Positions 12,975 through 25,262 of a stretch of DNA of 64,000 nt are shown in pieces (position 1 is the first letter of the stretch; each line of letters begins with the position of its first letter). The translations under genes and the position numbers were made by a program. The DNA comes from Drosophila pseudoobscura. Taxonomy: Eukaryota > Arthropoda > Insecta > Diptera > Drosophilidae. The stretch is taken from the NCBI RefSeq assembly GCF_009870125.1, contig NC_046679.1:15934001-15998000 (forward strand), given 5' to 3'. The notes under the pieces are model-generated. The model had not been told where the DNA came from and did not search any database. It worked only from the letters and a program-made list of their open reading frames with translations.

Positions 12975-15900
12975 GAAATCACCATGGAATTGGCTGATCT
13001 AGAGATAGGGAAACTAAGGTTGAGATACGTTGGATGGACTATTTGATCATCATATTTAGTCGGACTTTGGCAACAAAATCGATAAGAGATATCTCCAAAA
13101 CATGAGACTTTTGATGGATAAGTTGGAGGCTAATAGAAATAAGATCGCTTTCCCATTTAAGGGTTACTCCCATTTAGAGCATTGAATATTCCCCTAACCT
13201 TTGGCGACAATTATTCCATTTTTGTTTCATTATTTCTATTCAATTTCGAGGCGTTCTATTTGCCTAGCTGAAACACAGATACTTATTTTTCATTTAGCAC
13301 GCTTTCAATACCATATTTGAACAAGCCGCACAGTTGTTTCGGGGCAAGACAATAGAATTGAATTTAGCATTATCTTCTGACGCTGGCTGGCTGGTGATAA
13401 CGCTCCTAACGATGCGTCGTTTCTTTTAATTATACATGCTGTGAGAGAGGATTGAGAGAGGGCTGGTAGCGGGAGCGGGGCCAAGAATAAACCCCAAATG
13501 ACCTTCGTCTCGGGGCGGAGGTTGCGCCGTGTGAAACCCGGCTTTCTTCTCCCAAATCCACCATGGAAGTGCAGACAAATTGGCTACATATGAAGGGACA
13601 TGGGCCCTTTGCCTAACAGGACAACAAACAGATAACGCCCCTATCCAGGGTTCTTTGTGCTGCCTTTGCTGCTTTCTGGCTGTCGGCTGGCACAAGGAAC
13701 AGGACCCAGACAGGACAGGACTACAATCCACTACCGGGTAATTAGAGTTGAATGCGGAGTCAAAAAGTCGTGTAATGCGATTTGTATGGCCCAGCGGGAG
13801 ATCCCAATGGGATGTGATGTTGTACTGCCTATTGCATCAAGACACATTGCATGGCCCATTAGAGGAGCGGGGACACATCCGCACATCCGCACATACACAC
13901 ACACACACAACATTTGGCCAAAGGTGAAATTTATGAGCCAAAAATGGCCCAACAATGACAGATTCGTTTTGGTTTTTATTTTCTTTGGCACCTCATTTCC
14001 TTTCCCTCATTCGCTCTTCCCTCTCAGGCTTTTCTTTACCATCTTTCGGCTGGCCAAATATTTATAAATTGTTGAATCCGACTGACAGTTTTTGGGCATT
14101 CTTCGCTTTTTTATTGTAATTGTGACAGATTTCGCTGGCGTGATTTGGCCAGCTGCTGCTCCTGTTCTTGTCCCTGCCACAGTCCTTGGCTGTTATCCTG
14201 GGGCTATGTGCGGCTGCACTTGTCACAGACTCTTTTGGGCTGCTTGTCGTCTTAGGGCTGCCCTCAAATTGTGTTAGGGTTAGGCCTAGGTCTGGATTTG
14301 CGCTGCAGGCCTGTGACTCTCTCTTGCATCAGTCTTTGGTGCTGGGGCTGGTGCTGGTGCAGGTCCTGCTCCTGGTACTCGTCCTGGTCACGCTTATTAT
14401 GTCCGCGGGCGTCGTTTCCCTGCTCCTTCCCTCGTGTTTGTCCAAATGCTTGACTGCTTGCTGCCAGCCTTTGCAGCATGCCTTTGCTCCTGCTGCAGGA
14501 GCTACTACCAGAGCCCTGGCAAAGGCTCTTTCTGCTAGAGCTAAACATCAGCACAATATCCGTCGTACGTTGTGCAAACAGAGCTTCTGCTGCCGCTTCT
14601 GCTGCTGCTGCGTCCTGTCGTCGTTGCCGTTGCCGTTGCCGTCGCCGTTGCTGCCATCTTTGTGCTGATGATGTTTGCTTAGCTGTCTTTGCATCTTTTT
14701 GCCGAGCACCAGGACCGAGGACCCAGCTCTAAAACGGAAATGATGGCGGCTGCAGCGGCCGCTGCAGAAAGCTGTATTTGCCCGCCTCTCTGGCCGCACC
14801 CCGCACCAGACAATGCAGGACAATGAAATGAATTTTTAAGAACACCCTGCCCTATATGCGTTGCCACTTCAAAGTCATTCGCCAGAGCAGACCCAACCGG
14901 GGCAGCATCTTGAGGCCGTGTCGATGCAGATGCCTCTGTTGCTGCTGCTGCTGCCGCTGCTGCTGCTGTTCCTGCTGCAGTTGCTGTGATATGCAGTTTT
15001 CCGTGTGACCGGGCCAAAAGGGAGGGATAGGGATAGGGACAGGAACAGGGACACAGGGAGACGACAGGGAGACAGGGGCTGGCTGCGTTATGTTTGCACA
15101 TGCATGCAGGTGCACTTGCCGCTCCTTCCCGTTGGCTCTGCAATTTGCATTCGACCGACAGAGGAGCCATGTGGCAGTGGCAGTGGAGGATGCTGTTGCT
15201 GCTGCACTGGTGCACTGCTGCACGGCTATTTGCCAACCGTTTCGTGTGTGCATGTCAAATTCAAACGTTTGCATATTTTGCAAGATTGTCAGGCACAATT
15301 AACCAGCATCAGCAGCAGCATCAGCTGAAGCAGCAGCAGCGTTGACAAAAAATTATAATTTTCTGTGCTAATGAACGACGATGGGGCAACGTCAAGCTAC
15401 GCACCCAGATATGGGGCAAATGTACTCCAAATGGAATGTTAATCAGGCGATAATCACACTCTGCTAGTGTCATGTGATAATGAAATGGATGGGACATGAG
15501 AGGGATAATTCAGGCAGAGATCCATTCATTGTTCAATCCATGGATCAGGCATGATATATACTCTATAATTTCCATTACAGTTCTTCATTAATTTGGTCAA
15601 TAGTTAAGTAACATGTGTGTTTACAATGACATTGGAAAATCAACTAATTTGCTCGACAAACAGCAATTTCCACAGCCGAACGAACGAACAACAGATAATA
15701 GAGCAATAACATCTAATTGAATTCAAATACGAACGAGACAAAGTCGTGCCTATAGAGAGTACACTAATTTCCGCATATACAAACAGTGTCACATCCAGAC
15801 TTGGTTCTTAATTATCATGCATTTTATTTGAGTTCTTTGTTAGGCATTCTGAACTGTTCGGAGATGCATATTCGGGATTGTTTTATGGTGTGAGAATTCT

Positions 15901-16798
15901 GTTTCAAGAACAAAGGAAGTCCAAGGCGTTATCGCCAATACAATTCCGTTGTTCAAGTACAAATATCAAAGTAAACGAAGCTCCTTGATCTTAGAACTTT
16001 TCCTTTGATTAGTGAATAAGTCTTCATTGTAATTTTGCAGACCCAAGTGTTGGACTGAGGTATAAACTATGAGAGGAGTGGGCTCAAGGATTGTCTCTAC
16101 TCAGTCTCTAAGCCCGATGAAAATAGATAGTAGACAATGTTGAGTAATTTGTTCATTTATAAACAATTAGCTAGTAGTAGTAGTAGCAGCTTCTTTTTGT
16201 AATCTTATCGTCTGTGATATCGCATTAGAGATAACCCCAAAAGCCAGCATCAGCCTCCCCTGCCGTTGTTTGAGATGTCTGAGTCAAAGTTAACATTTAC
16301 CCAATATTATCTGCAAATTGTTAATCAAAGGCCAAAGAACCCCCGTGCCTTGGCGGCGTAAAGTACTCGTAAAGGTGCCATGGTAATTGAGTTTCATTCG
16401 GCAAATGATGCAATTGAATGAATTTTATTTATTTTCTTGTTGTCTTTTCGCTCATTTTTGTTGGGTTTTTGTATAATTTTTGTTTTTTTTGTTTTTTGCT
16501 GCATGCCACACTTGCACGCTAAGTAATCCTTGCGCCGGGGAAAGACAAACAGGCTGTACGGCGGATGGCTGACGCTGGATGCGCAGATACAGAGCAAGAG
16601 CAAGAGAAGGAGAAGGAGAGAGAGAGAGAGAGAGTGGAGTCAAATATGCACAAATATAAAAAGCTGACGACTCTTTGGCTCGCCTGCCTGGCTTTTCCGA
16701 GAGGGTGGGTGGTGGGTGGTGGGGTCTGGGCGTTGAGCGAGCGACTTGCTATGTACATATTTGTGCAGTTATGTTCACATTTGTACTGATCATAATGT

Positions 16799-16818
16799 AC
16801 ACACACACACACACACAC
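16799..16818. repeat. (CA)n microsatellite
   Basis: Ten uninterrupted AC dinucleotides, followed by a GAGAGGGAGAG purine tract. Confidence 0.9.
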
Positions 16819-17340
16819 GGAGAGGGAGAGCCAGCGAAAGAGAGAGCATCCTGGCACACATACACTAACTATATATGTATATAGATTTCAGTCAAACACT
16901 CGAGCAAGCACAGACAAATTCTATTTGCAAACATTTCACTTGATTTGCAAGCGAGTAGCATCTAGCACCCACCCCACACCCCACACCCCACCAGCGAGCA
17001 ACCCACGAACCCCCCGAACACTCGAAGCGAAGCCCACTCCCTCCTCCTTGCAGCATGGGGCAGAGTCGTAGCTGTTTCCTGTAAGTGTGTGTTTGTGTTT
17101 GTGGACACTCACACAAACACACATATATACGTATATATATACGCTATGTGTGCGCATGTAGATGTTAACGTTCCACCCAACGTATTTTTTAGCAGCAGCC
17201 AGAGTTTCCAGGCAGCCAGGCAGCCAGGCAGCCCCGTTCCGTTGACATTCGTATTCGTGTAGGAGACATCAACTGCCGATTGCCGACTGTGGATTCCGAC
17301 TCTGACTGTGGACTGTTGTCGACTGGGTGTCAAGGACGAG

Positions 17341-17368
17341 GCATGGAGCATGGAGCATGGAGCATGGA
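17341..17368 (+). repeat. Four-copy GCATGGA heptamer tandem
   Basis: Four perfect GCATGGA units in a row. The same heptamer occurs in inverted orientation as a shorter tandem near 39083. Confidence 0.9.
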
Positions 17369-17567
17369 ACGGCAGCCAGCCAGCAGCATGACTACTCGTA
17401 GGAGGAGGAGTAGGAGTTGGGTCGTGGCAGGGCAGCAGGAGCCAAATGCTGAGCGCCAGCCATGATGAGTACGATGAGCGCCAAAGTTGCACTCGACAAA
17501 TCGAAATTGTGTGCTCTGGAAAAATATTGGCACAAGAAATCATTCCTTCCTGTTGTTGGTGTCGTTT

Positions 17568-17619
17568 GGTGCTGGTGCTGGTGCTGGTGCCGGTGCTGGT
17601 GCCGTTGCCGGTGCCGGTC
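17568..17619 (+). repeat. GGTGCT/GGTGCC minisatellite
   Basis: About eight degenerate hexamers of the form GGTGCT or GGTGCC, some reading GTTGCC. It yields artefactual Gly-Ala or Cys-Trp repeat frames and is not a gene. Confidence 0.85.
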
Positions 17620-20288
17620 CCGGGTCTCAGACCCATTCCCATTCCACTTTACAAGTCCTACTACTACCATTCCCTTGCCACACGTTTCGTGGCTGTTCGT
17701 CGGCACTTGGCTGTTGACATGATTGGGCGGGCTTTCATTTGCCAACTTGTCGCAAAATGTTTTAATATTTTCAAGTTGCATTTAATCCCCGGACCGGCGC
17801 TGAGCCACGTGAATCGTGCAAACAAAAGCACGCGCTGGCATTTCCTCTCCTGTTTCGCTGCAACGCAACTTATTATCCCTTAGGCTTAGGCGAAGACTCT
17901 GGCCAAGAAAAACTTAATGGGAAATTAAAAATTTGTTTTGTGCACGCGTCCTACAATCCTGGCAGGGATTGGCCACCGACTGGAGACCGACTGACTGGGG
18001 GGGTGGTTGCATTTGCATCCAAGTGCTGCGTGCCCCTTGGGAGTTTGCTTTCTTTCTGCAGTGTCTTCTCTGCTGTTTGCTCTCTCATTTGTTTGTGTGT
18101 TTGAACTTTCTCCTGTTTCGTTTGCATCCGTAAATATTCCTGGCGGGGTAGAGCTTCAGCTTCCATTTGGAGCTGCAAATGTGCTCTCCTACCATACTAC
18201 GCCTCCCCTCTCCTCACCGCCGCCTGCCTGCCCCTTTTTGTAGCTCTCTTGCTTAACAATTTTTGCACAATTTGCAGCACCATCTAAAAAGGCAGAGAGC
18301 GGCACAGGGGTCGTCTGTTGTTTGGGGCGTGTCTGGTTAGTGGAATCGAACAAATATGTTTACATTTAGCACATGTGCAATTATTTGATTAAAACTGTTA
18401 AAAGCACACAAAATCAGGCAAAAGTTTACCAACACCAACTGCCGGAGAGACGGAGATGGATACGGAGAACGAACACGAGAGACTCGAGAGCCCAGGCGCG
18501 CAAATGGAGCAATATCCCGTGTGGCTCGGCTCTGTGGCAGCTTCGAGATGGTAGATGGATGATGCGGTGCCTGCCTCGCCTTGTCACAGTTTGTGATGCA
18601 AACTGGGCGTGTAAACAGACAGAGACACACTACACACAGCGAAAGAGACAGAGAGCCACACATATATATGTACGTGCAGTGGGAGAGAGAGAGATGCAGA
18701 GTGTGGAGAAAAAGAGACAGTGACAGCGTGAGAGCCACCCAGACCCAGACCAGTCCCAGCGATGCTTGGGCCCTACCTAATGCGAAATGAAAACAAATTA
18801 AAATCAAACTTTCGAATTACTTCGAGTCTCGCATTTCAATGTAAATTTAACCAACAACAAGGGGCACGGGCCGGAGCAGCCTTCAAGGATTGGAGGAGGT
18901 TGGACTGACAGGCGCAAGGACATGCGGACCGGACGGACAGAGGCACAAGTTTGGGTCAAAAGCTGTTGATGGGTTACTCGGGCCAGGAGTGGCATAAATT
19001 ACGGCTACATGGTGACGGGACAGAAAGGAACTAAAGCGATGGCCAAGGGGAGGAAGGGAAATCTTAGGGAATAAACGAATTAATAGCTACAATTGAAGTA
19101 AATATTTGACATATCTTTTAAGTAAGATATCCCCCAAATATATTCAATATGTGTTTGAGGGTATAAGTAAAAAAAAGGTTAGTGCCAGACAGTGCCAGTC
19201 AGCTTAATAGCATTGAAGATTGGTTTATGCATTCCGATGCTCCCAAAGCAAAGAAATAGATCAAAAAAACTATAAAGTACCTATAGGGTATATCTCGTTA
19301 TAGTTCTCCAATGACGAAAGGCCAAAAACCAATCATAGATCGTAGCACCTTGTTAGATTTACTTTTACTACATTCATTGATGATTGCTGCTTTCACTAAA
19401 AGTATCTAATTTTGGCATATTTTCCCCTAAAACCCCCATAGAACAACCCAATAAAACAATATTTTAATAAATCCTTATTGTAACACACTCCTGAATGCGG
19501 GCCAGGAATACACCCAAAGAGGTTTTGAAGCAGCCTTCCGTTGATTAAGTGTTCTCGCTGTTGCTATTATTATTTCTGCTGTTCGTTACTCCGGCTTTTG
19601 CCATTGTTATTTCTGTATTATTCTGCCGTATGTTTATACCACCCCTCCAAATCCACTCAGTCAACCGAACAGAACAGAACAGAGGAGAGCTCGGCGTGTA
19701 CTTTGACATTTTCATGTAGCAAAGCAATTTGTTGTAGTGGCGGCGTATTATTGTTGCTGTTCGTCCCCCTTTTGTTAACCACCAGCGTCACCTCAATGAA
19801 CTTTAAGTGGCATGGCCCACGTTGAAGGCACCGGCACACTGCAGAGAACCACCCAATCCAACCCAGTCCATCCTGAATGAACCACCCACCACCCACCAGG
19901 CGCCCGTCCGCCCTCTGTTTAATTTTCGCATTTTCCGTTGCGCGTTTTCATCTTTGATTGACATACAAACAATTTAGCTGAATGGCACTTGAAGCAGCAG
20001 CAAACCGCAAACAGAAGCAACAATAAGGCTGCCACCACCACAGTACCGTACCGCCACAGCAGCACCACAGCACCACCCCGCCAGTAGAAGAAACCACAAT
20101 AACATTTTTGATATTTTGTATTTATGGCAAAGTTTTGCCGGACTTTGGCTTCGAGTGGCATCGCTGGAATGTGCCTGGTGACAACTGCAGACCCGGAGAC
20201 GAGACTGTTTGCCCAAGTGCTAAATGGAAACTTCCTCCAGCAAATTAACAGCCCAGAGACGATCCCAAAGAGGATGGAGAGAAGGAGA

Positions 20289-20310
20289 AGGAGGAGGAGG
20301 AGGAGGAGGA
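20289..20310. repeat. (GGA)n trinucleotide repeat
   Basis: Seven GGA/GAG units in tandem. They read as poly-Arg or poly-Gly in spurious frames. Confidence 0.9.
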
Positions 20311-22214
20311 CCACCAGAGTGGAATATTTCTCTTGTCCGTTGTGGATTTTTCTCCTCTCTACTTCGTTTTTTTTTGCATCTCGCGGATGCTTACATCTCG
20401 AAATCAATCAACTCAAGTGTCGCTGCATTTATGAAGGAGACTCTGTGTGTGCTTGTGTGTATGTGTGTGGTCCACTATCAAAGGGCGCGCCGACCCCCAA
20501 CCCCAGGGCCAAAATGCATTTGTTGTAAGTGGCCGTGTCTATGGGCCGCCGCTTCCATCCATTCCAGCCAGCGTCCACCTCACACACAGGTGAAATTTAC
20601 CACTTCAATGGCTAAAAACAACATTTGAATGCGACAGTCGACAACGGCTACAACGGATGTTGGGCTCTAATGTGTGCAAACAGTGAAACCAAACGAGCGA
20701 CCGACCGAACATAGCCAGCGGTTCGGTTCGGATCGGTTCAGTTCGGATCGGATCGAATGGAAATATTACCTGGGGATAGTACCTGGCACCAATGAGTCGG
20801 CAACGTCGCATCGCATCGCATCGCATATGCATATGGATGTGGCGGGGTCTTTTTGCGCCTTGGAGTTTAGCCGCTCTGTCAATATTTTGCTTATGTTTGA
20901 AAGCCGCCATCACGATGATTACCTTACCTGTTCGATGGCGAAAAGAAACGAAAACCGAACGAAACCGAAAAGAAAACCCCGCATAACCCTAAACCAATGT
21001 GCGATGTGGAACGCTGTGGTAGGTGCTCTCAAGTGGCCAAGTCGGGGAGACACTTTTCTCTGGTCTCCGTCAAGTGCCGGGTCGGACCGAGGACGGGGCC
21101 GGGGCCGGTTGTAGCTTTGAAGTGCAGCGATCTCCAAAAAAAAGTTTTTGCTCTCTCAAGTGTCCGTGTGTGACAGGGTCATTACGGGCCTTTCTATCAT
21201 CTTCATCATCATCGGAGTCAGGAGACTCGAGCTTCAACTGCCCTTGGAGACCTCCAACTAATTAGCTGCAAATGTTCTGCAATTAAAAAATAGCTTCGAA
21301 AATTTCCCAGCCAGCTGAAGTGGTAATCAGTGGGGTGACGATGTCTTTCCACTTGATTCTTGGACTTGAAATCAATTTCAAATGAGGCAAACAAGTGGAA
21401 AAGGAACTGCTGATAAATACTCGTTGCTTGTTAAGTGAGGCTTCACCTCGGTTTCACTTCTCCAGAATTTCATTTTATTTTTACAGATACGAGTAGAGAA
21501 ACAAATATGTATTGTACTTCCTTTGAATGAGCTCTTTGTTGAACTTTAAAATGGGATTTTAAGATTTGATAACAGCTGGGAAATGAAGATTATCGACTGC
21601 AGGACACTTTTTGCCAGAAAAATATACATACTATATGGGCCAAAGCACCCAAAACTCTAAAACCAAAAGACTGGAATCAGTGTTCACCCATCTTGGGTTG
21701 GATAATAAAGAAATTATAAAACCTCATAGAAGATAAGGGATATATGAGTGCATAATTGTTTGCAGTGCAGAGACATTTATTTGATTCTTATTTCATTTTT
21801 GTTACATTACAATCTATTCAAATAATTGTAGCCCCCAACAATTAATTTATTTCTTTTCCTAATTGAATTTCAATTACAATCACTGATTGGCGAATTCAAG
21901 GGAATCATTTGGCAATGCCTGAGCAGGCATTTAGCAAGTTCAGCGATTGCTCAAAAAATGAGCAGCTGAATAATTCAAGATGATTACATGGCTTCTGTGA
22001 TTAACACCTGGCCAAAAAGTTGCCACATCTCGAGATGAAAGACGGCCCTAAATCGTCAGCCAGTGAGAGACTGCGAGAGATACTCGTATTTCGCTATCTA
22101 TATACATATATATCTGTGTGTGTGTATAGGCATTTTGCACTTGTATCGGATTATGAGCAACAAACATTTTCGGCCATGTTTGTTTACTTTGCTCCGCCTC
22201 GAACGTGTATCTGG

Positions 22215-22242
22215 GTGTGTGTGTGTGTGTGTGTGTGTGTGT
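22215..22242. repeat. (GT)14 microsatellite
   Basis: An uninterrupted GT run of 28 bp that leads straight into a CTCTCTCT tract. Likely polymorphic in length. Confidence 0.92.
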
Positions 22243-23742
22243 CTCTCTCTTGTATCTGTGCCCGCATCTACATAGGTGTCTGTGTGCGTGACTGCTGTTC
22301 ATCTGTATCTGCGTCTGTGTGTATCTGTATCTCAGTCGCTCTTGCGCATGTCTTATGCGCAGGCCGTGCGAAGAGTTCAGTTCCGTTCCCCTTGAAGGTG
22401 CTCGAGTGCTAGGGCCAACTGTTGGAGCAACCCTCGCAAAGCGCCATTTTCGAAGTAGCAGAAATTAACGAAAATCAATTTCTCAGCAAATATATCTCGA
22501 TATACATTCATACGAGTATGTATGATACTATGAATGTGCCAGCGAAATTAAGATGCGACCAAGACAAATACTTGGTTGGTGGAGTTTTGATAGGAAATTG
22601 ATTTGCGCAAAGCAGGCGGAAAACTATAATTGGATTATACTTATAGGACGTGGGGAGTATCTTCAATATGGCACATATTTCTGTATATACTGTATAATCC
22701 TGATAACTATAATCTGAAATCGAATGCAGTAGGAAACTATACTAGTAGTAGTACTTGCCACATGAAACCTATTCTCATAACATTACTCTGATTATATGAT
22801 TCCTAAACTTTAATCAAAGATTGTTTTATTCAAATTTTTTTCCTCTTTTTGTGGAGTTGTTTTAGTTTGTTGGATTCCTCATAGTAACAAAGGATTACAT
22901 TCATTATAACTCTGTTTATCGCAATCGTTCCTTAAATGTTCAGCCAGCTGAATTTTAAAGCAAAGAAAGTTGCACGCACTTCAGCCCCAACTCTGGGCTT
23001 CCTCCGGAATGCGAATGCTGAGGGTTTGGGGCGCCTGCACCCAGGATCCTAATTACATTTTACTAGATAAATTGTAAACTTTTTCTGTGCACGCTGCTGC
23101 TGCCCCTGCCTCTGCTATGGCTCTCTGCCTGCCATTGCAGCAGCTTCTTCCAACAGTTATATTTTGTTTGAGTTCTCTGCGTCGCTGGCGTCGTCTTGCG
23201 CTGCAAAGTAAACAGACAGGAGGCAAGCAGTAGGAGAATGGCTGCTGGGCTACTGGGCTGCCTGGCTGCCTCCCCGTGGCACAGACCCGAAAGGACACCC
23301 TGTATTTTGTACGTGCTGGTTACGTTTGTAAGCGTATTTCCGGCAACGGATGTCTGCCACAGCAGCGGCAGCACCAAATGTTGGCTCCGGCCAAACGAGC
23401 CCGGATCGTCCTCCGCTCGAAGAGGAGAGGTCCTCTGCTCTTCGGCTCTACTCCTCGACACTGCATTGCTCCGCTCTGCTCTGCTCCTGGCGAAAGTCAG
23501 TCAGTGCCGGTTACACATTCTCAAAAGTGCTTGGCACTGCCGACGTAGCACGCCTGCCATTAGTGGTAGTCATGGGTGGCATGGGCATGGGGCGTGGGGC
23601 ATGGGCATGGCAGGCAATGGTGCATGGCATGTGTGGGTGGCTTACTTATGGGGAGTCGGGTTCTGTATCTGCTTCAGTTCCTGCCAGGCCAGCCACTGTT
23701 GCACTTCAAGTTAGCGTGCGTCTATCTCTCTCTTTCTCTCGA

Positions 23743-23769
23743 TGTGTGTGTGTGTGTGTGTGTGTGTGT
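23743..23769. repeat. (TG)13 microsatellite
   Basis: An uninterrupted TG run of 27 bp, preceded by a TCTCTCTCTTTCTCTC tract. Confidence 0.92.
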
Positions 23770-24145
23770 AGTTTTGTGCAAATATTTGCATCTGGAATAT
23801 TTGCGCGCTCCATCATAATTCAAACACAGATGCGCTGTTTGCAGAAGAGCAATCATTTTGACATGCAACTCGCTTCAAAACCGAATTAAGTGGCATTCAG
23901 CGTCAGTCACGAGAAGGGCCCGAGCCGAGTGTGTTTCCCCGTGTTCCCTGGGCAGAAGACCCCATCAAATGTATCGAAACTAGCTGGCAGCTGAAGTTGA
24001 AGCCTTTGGCATTGATTGGCACTCACGCAGCAGCTTAGAAGGGCAATTTGTAGGGAACATAAAGAAATTTAAAGCAGTTTAAAAACACAATTTAAAATGC
24101 CCGCCTGCGATGATTTCTCCCCGCGTAATTGATCTCTGAGTGGAT

Positions 24146-24430
24146 CGCACCTATCGTTCATCGCTAGATCGTCTGATAATTTACCTCTGTCCATCTCTAA
24201 GACCAGGTGCCGCCATCTAGGGTTGAAAAGCATTAAGAATAAGGGCACCCTCTACCGTACACAATTTGGTTCATGTCTTCGCTTAGCAAAACCGATATAT
24301 CAATTTTATAATCAATAACAGCATCAATATCAGATTTCAATTTTATAACCACCACTAGCGATCAGCTGTAGCGATTTATCGAGGCACTGCCATCTCAATT
24401 GGATTTGTGGGGCAAAACATCGATGAAATG
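24146..24430. promoter_or_regulatory. Candidate insulator/boundary: dCTCF-like and CGATA motifs
   Basis: On the minus strand, positions 24206-24224 read as a good dCTCF-type core (CCCTAGATGGCGGCA). A weaker relative, GAGATGGCAGTGCC, lies at 24383-24398. Three CGATA pentamers, the BEAF-32 core, lie at 24152, 24294 and 24377 on one strand or the other. The segment sits between 24 kb of gene-poor DNA and the housekeeping cluster, where a domain boundary is expected. Assignment is by motif and position only. It also falls in the 3' flank of the minus-strand Abitram gene. Confidence 0.35.
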
Positions 24431-24550
24431 GATGTTATAGAACTGATAGAATGTTTGTCATCTAATGCACCAATAAAGGCCAAAACTAGTCAGTTTTATG
24501 TAGCATCCAATGAAATTGTCAGCCGATTCCTTGCAAAACATATTCTGGGT

Positions 24551-24556
24551 TTTAAT
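24551..24556 (-). terminator. Possible poly(A) signal for the CMC2/Abitram transcript
   Basis: ATTAAA on the minus strand, about 43 nt past the Abitram stop codon. It is the closest signal-like hexamer downstream; the canonical AATAAA is not seen here on this strand. Confidence 0.35.
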
Positions 24557-24598
24557 ATAAGTGTTCAGTAGTCAATAGTTAAAGACTTATTCAGTAAT

Positions 24599-25258
24599 TC
24601 ACGTGATCAACATCTCTTCGTTTGTCTTCAAATTTTCCTCCTTCTGCTCCGTGCTGGTCTTTAAATGCTCCGTATTCTGCTCCTGGTTGGTCTTCAAGTG
24701 CTCCTCGTACTGCTCCTGTGTCAACAGGCTCTCCCTGATCAAATCGCAGTTTTCAATTTTGGGCAGAAGAATGGCAAAGTAGCCAGCTCCCTCGGGCAGG
24801 TGCTCCAGCAGTTTCGGCTCTGCAACCAGAGCAGCGTTCACCTCCACCAGCTTGCCGCGTATGCAGCTAGGTATCTTGTAGATCTGTCCCGTCTCCGTGG
24901 TGAGCAGCGCCAGTGTAGAGTCCGCCTGCAGAATCATGCCGCCTTTCTTGGCCTTGCCCTTCACCACATTCTGGCTGCGATCCACGTTGCCCACGTCGAA
25001 GCTTAGACTGGCAATGCCTTGGGCAAGGGCGGGATGCGTGGGCGCCAGGCAGATTAGGCAGATGCGATTGGAGTGGTACAGCACCTGGTAGGCGGCATTG
25101 GCTCGGATGTAGTAGAAGCGCGTGAAGAACCGATCCACAACACTGGGATAGTTCGCATCGAAGCCATCTGTGATGGGGCTCACCGGCTTCCCGCAAATGC
25201 GCTGCTGCTCCTCGTGCTCGAAGTAGAAGGGCTCCAAGGGATCCGCGGTGGCAGCCAT
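24599..25258 (-). CDS. Abitram: Abitram/Simiate (FAM206A) family protein
   Basis: An intact, uninterrupted 219-residue ORF. The central part (about residues 30-180) matches my recollection of the Abitram/Simiate family: an early run YPSVVDRFFTRFYY, a CLICLAPTHP core, and a GKAKKGG..L..STLALL segment. The fold resembles biotinyl/lipoyl carrier (GcvH-like) domains. In mammals the protein binds actin and affects transcription and filopodia; the fly role is inferred only from family. The C-terminus (about residues 182-217) consists of three charged repeats of 10-11 residues ending in HLKTN, HLKTS or NLKTN, probably helical and perhaps variable between species. The start codon lies 4 nt after the CMC2-like stop with no room for a separate promoter, so the ORF is probably the second cistron of a shared mRNA. 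Family call fairly sure; function inferred. Confidence 0.85.
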   Translation of the reverse strand: MAATADPLEPFYFEHEEQQRICGKPVSPITDGFDANYPSVVDRFFTRFYYIRANAAYQVLYHSNRICLICLAPTHPALAQGIASLSFDVGNVDRSQNVVKGKAKKGGMILQADSTLALLTTETGQIYKIPSCIRGKLVEVNAALVAEPKLLEHLPEGAGYFAILLPKIENCDLIRESLLTQEQYEEHLKTNQEQNTEHLKTSTEQKEENLKTNEEMLIT

Positions 25259-25262
25259 TCTG

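Larger units (their letters stand above)
8301..16400. other. Gene-poor non-coding region
   Basis: I see no supportable gene. The longest open frame (complement of 9615-10493) lacks recognisable motifs and crosses a TGCC tetranucleotide run. The region holds TATAC..GGGTAT-type palindromes at 8571 and 12951, a GCTGGT/CTGCTG-rich zone at 14330-15000, and AT-rich tracts around 11740-11830. The many glutamine-, cysteine- or leucine-rich open frames at 14168-15300 come from CAG/CTG repeats. Confidence 0.6.
16401..24145. other. Gene-poor non-coding region rich in microsatellites
   Basis: I see no supportable gene. The region is rich in CA/GT, GA and trinucleotide repeats, and most long open frames in it are translations of these repeats. 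Also present are a GCATGGA tandem (17341-17368), GGTGCT/GGTGCC repeats (17568-17619), CGGTTCGG-type repeats (20715-20756) with CGCAT repeats just after, and a CATGGGC/GCATGG-rich block (23570-23640). Confidence 0.6.

Noticed and set aside
14168-15298. Several long overlapping frames on both strands
   Set aside because: All derive from CTG/CAG and GCTGGT repeats; compositions are Cys-, Leu-, Gln- or Ala-rich without motifs.
23196-23889. Overlapping plus frames with apparent signal-like segments
   Set aside because: Built on CATGGGC and TG repeats; all three frames are open at once, a sign of low stop density and not of coding.
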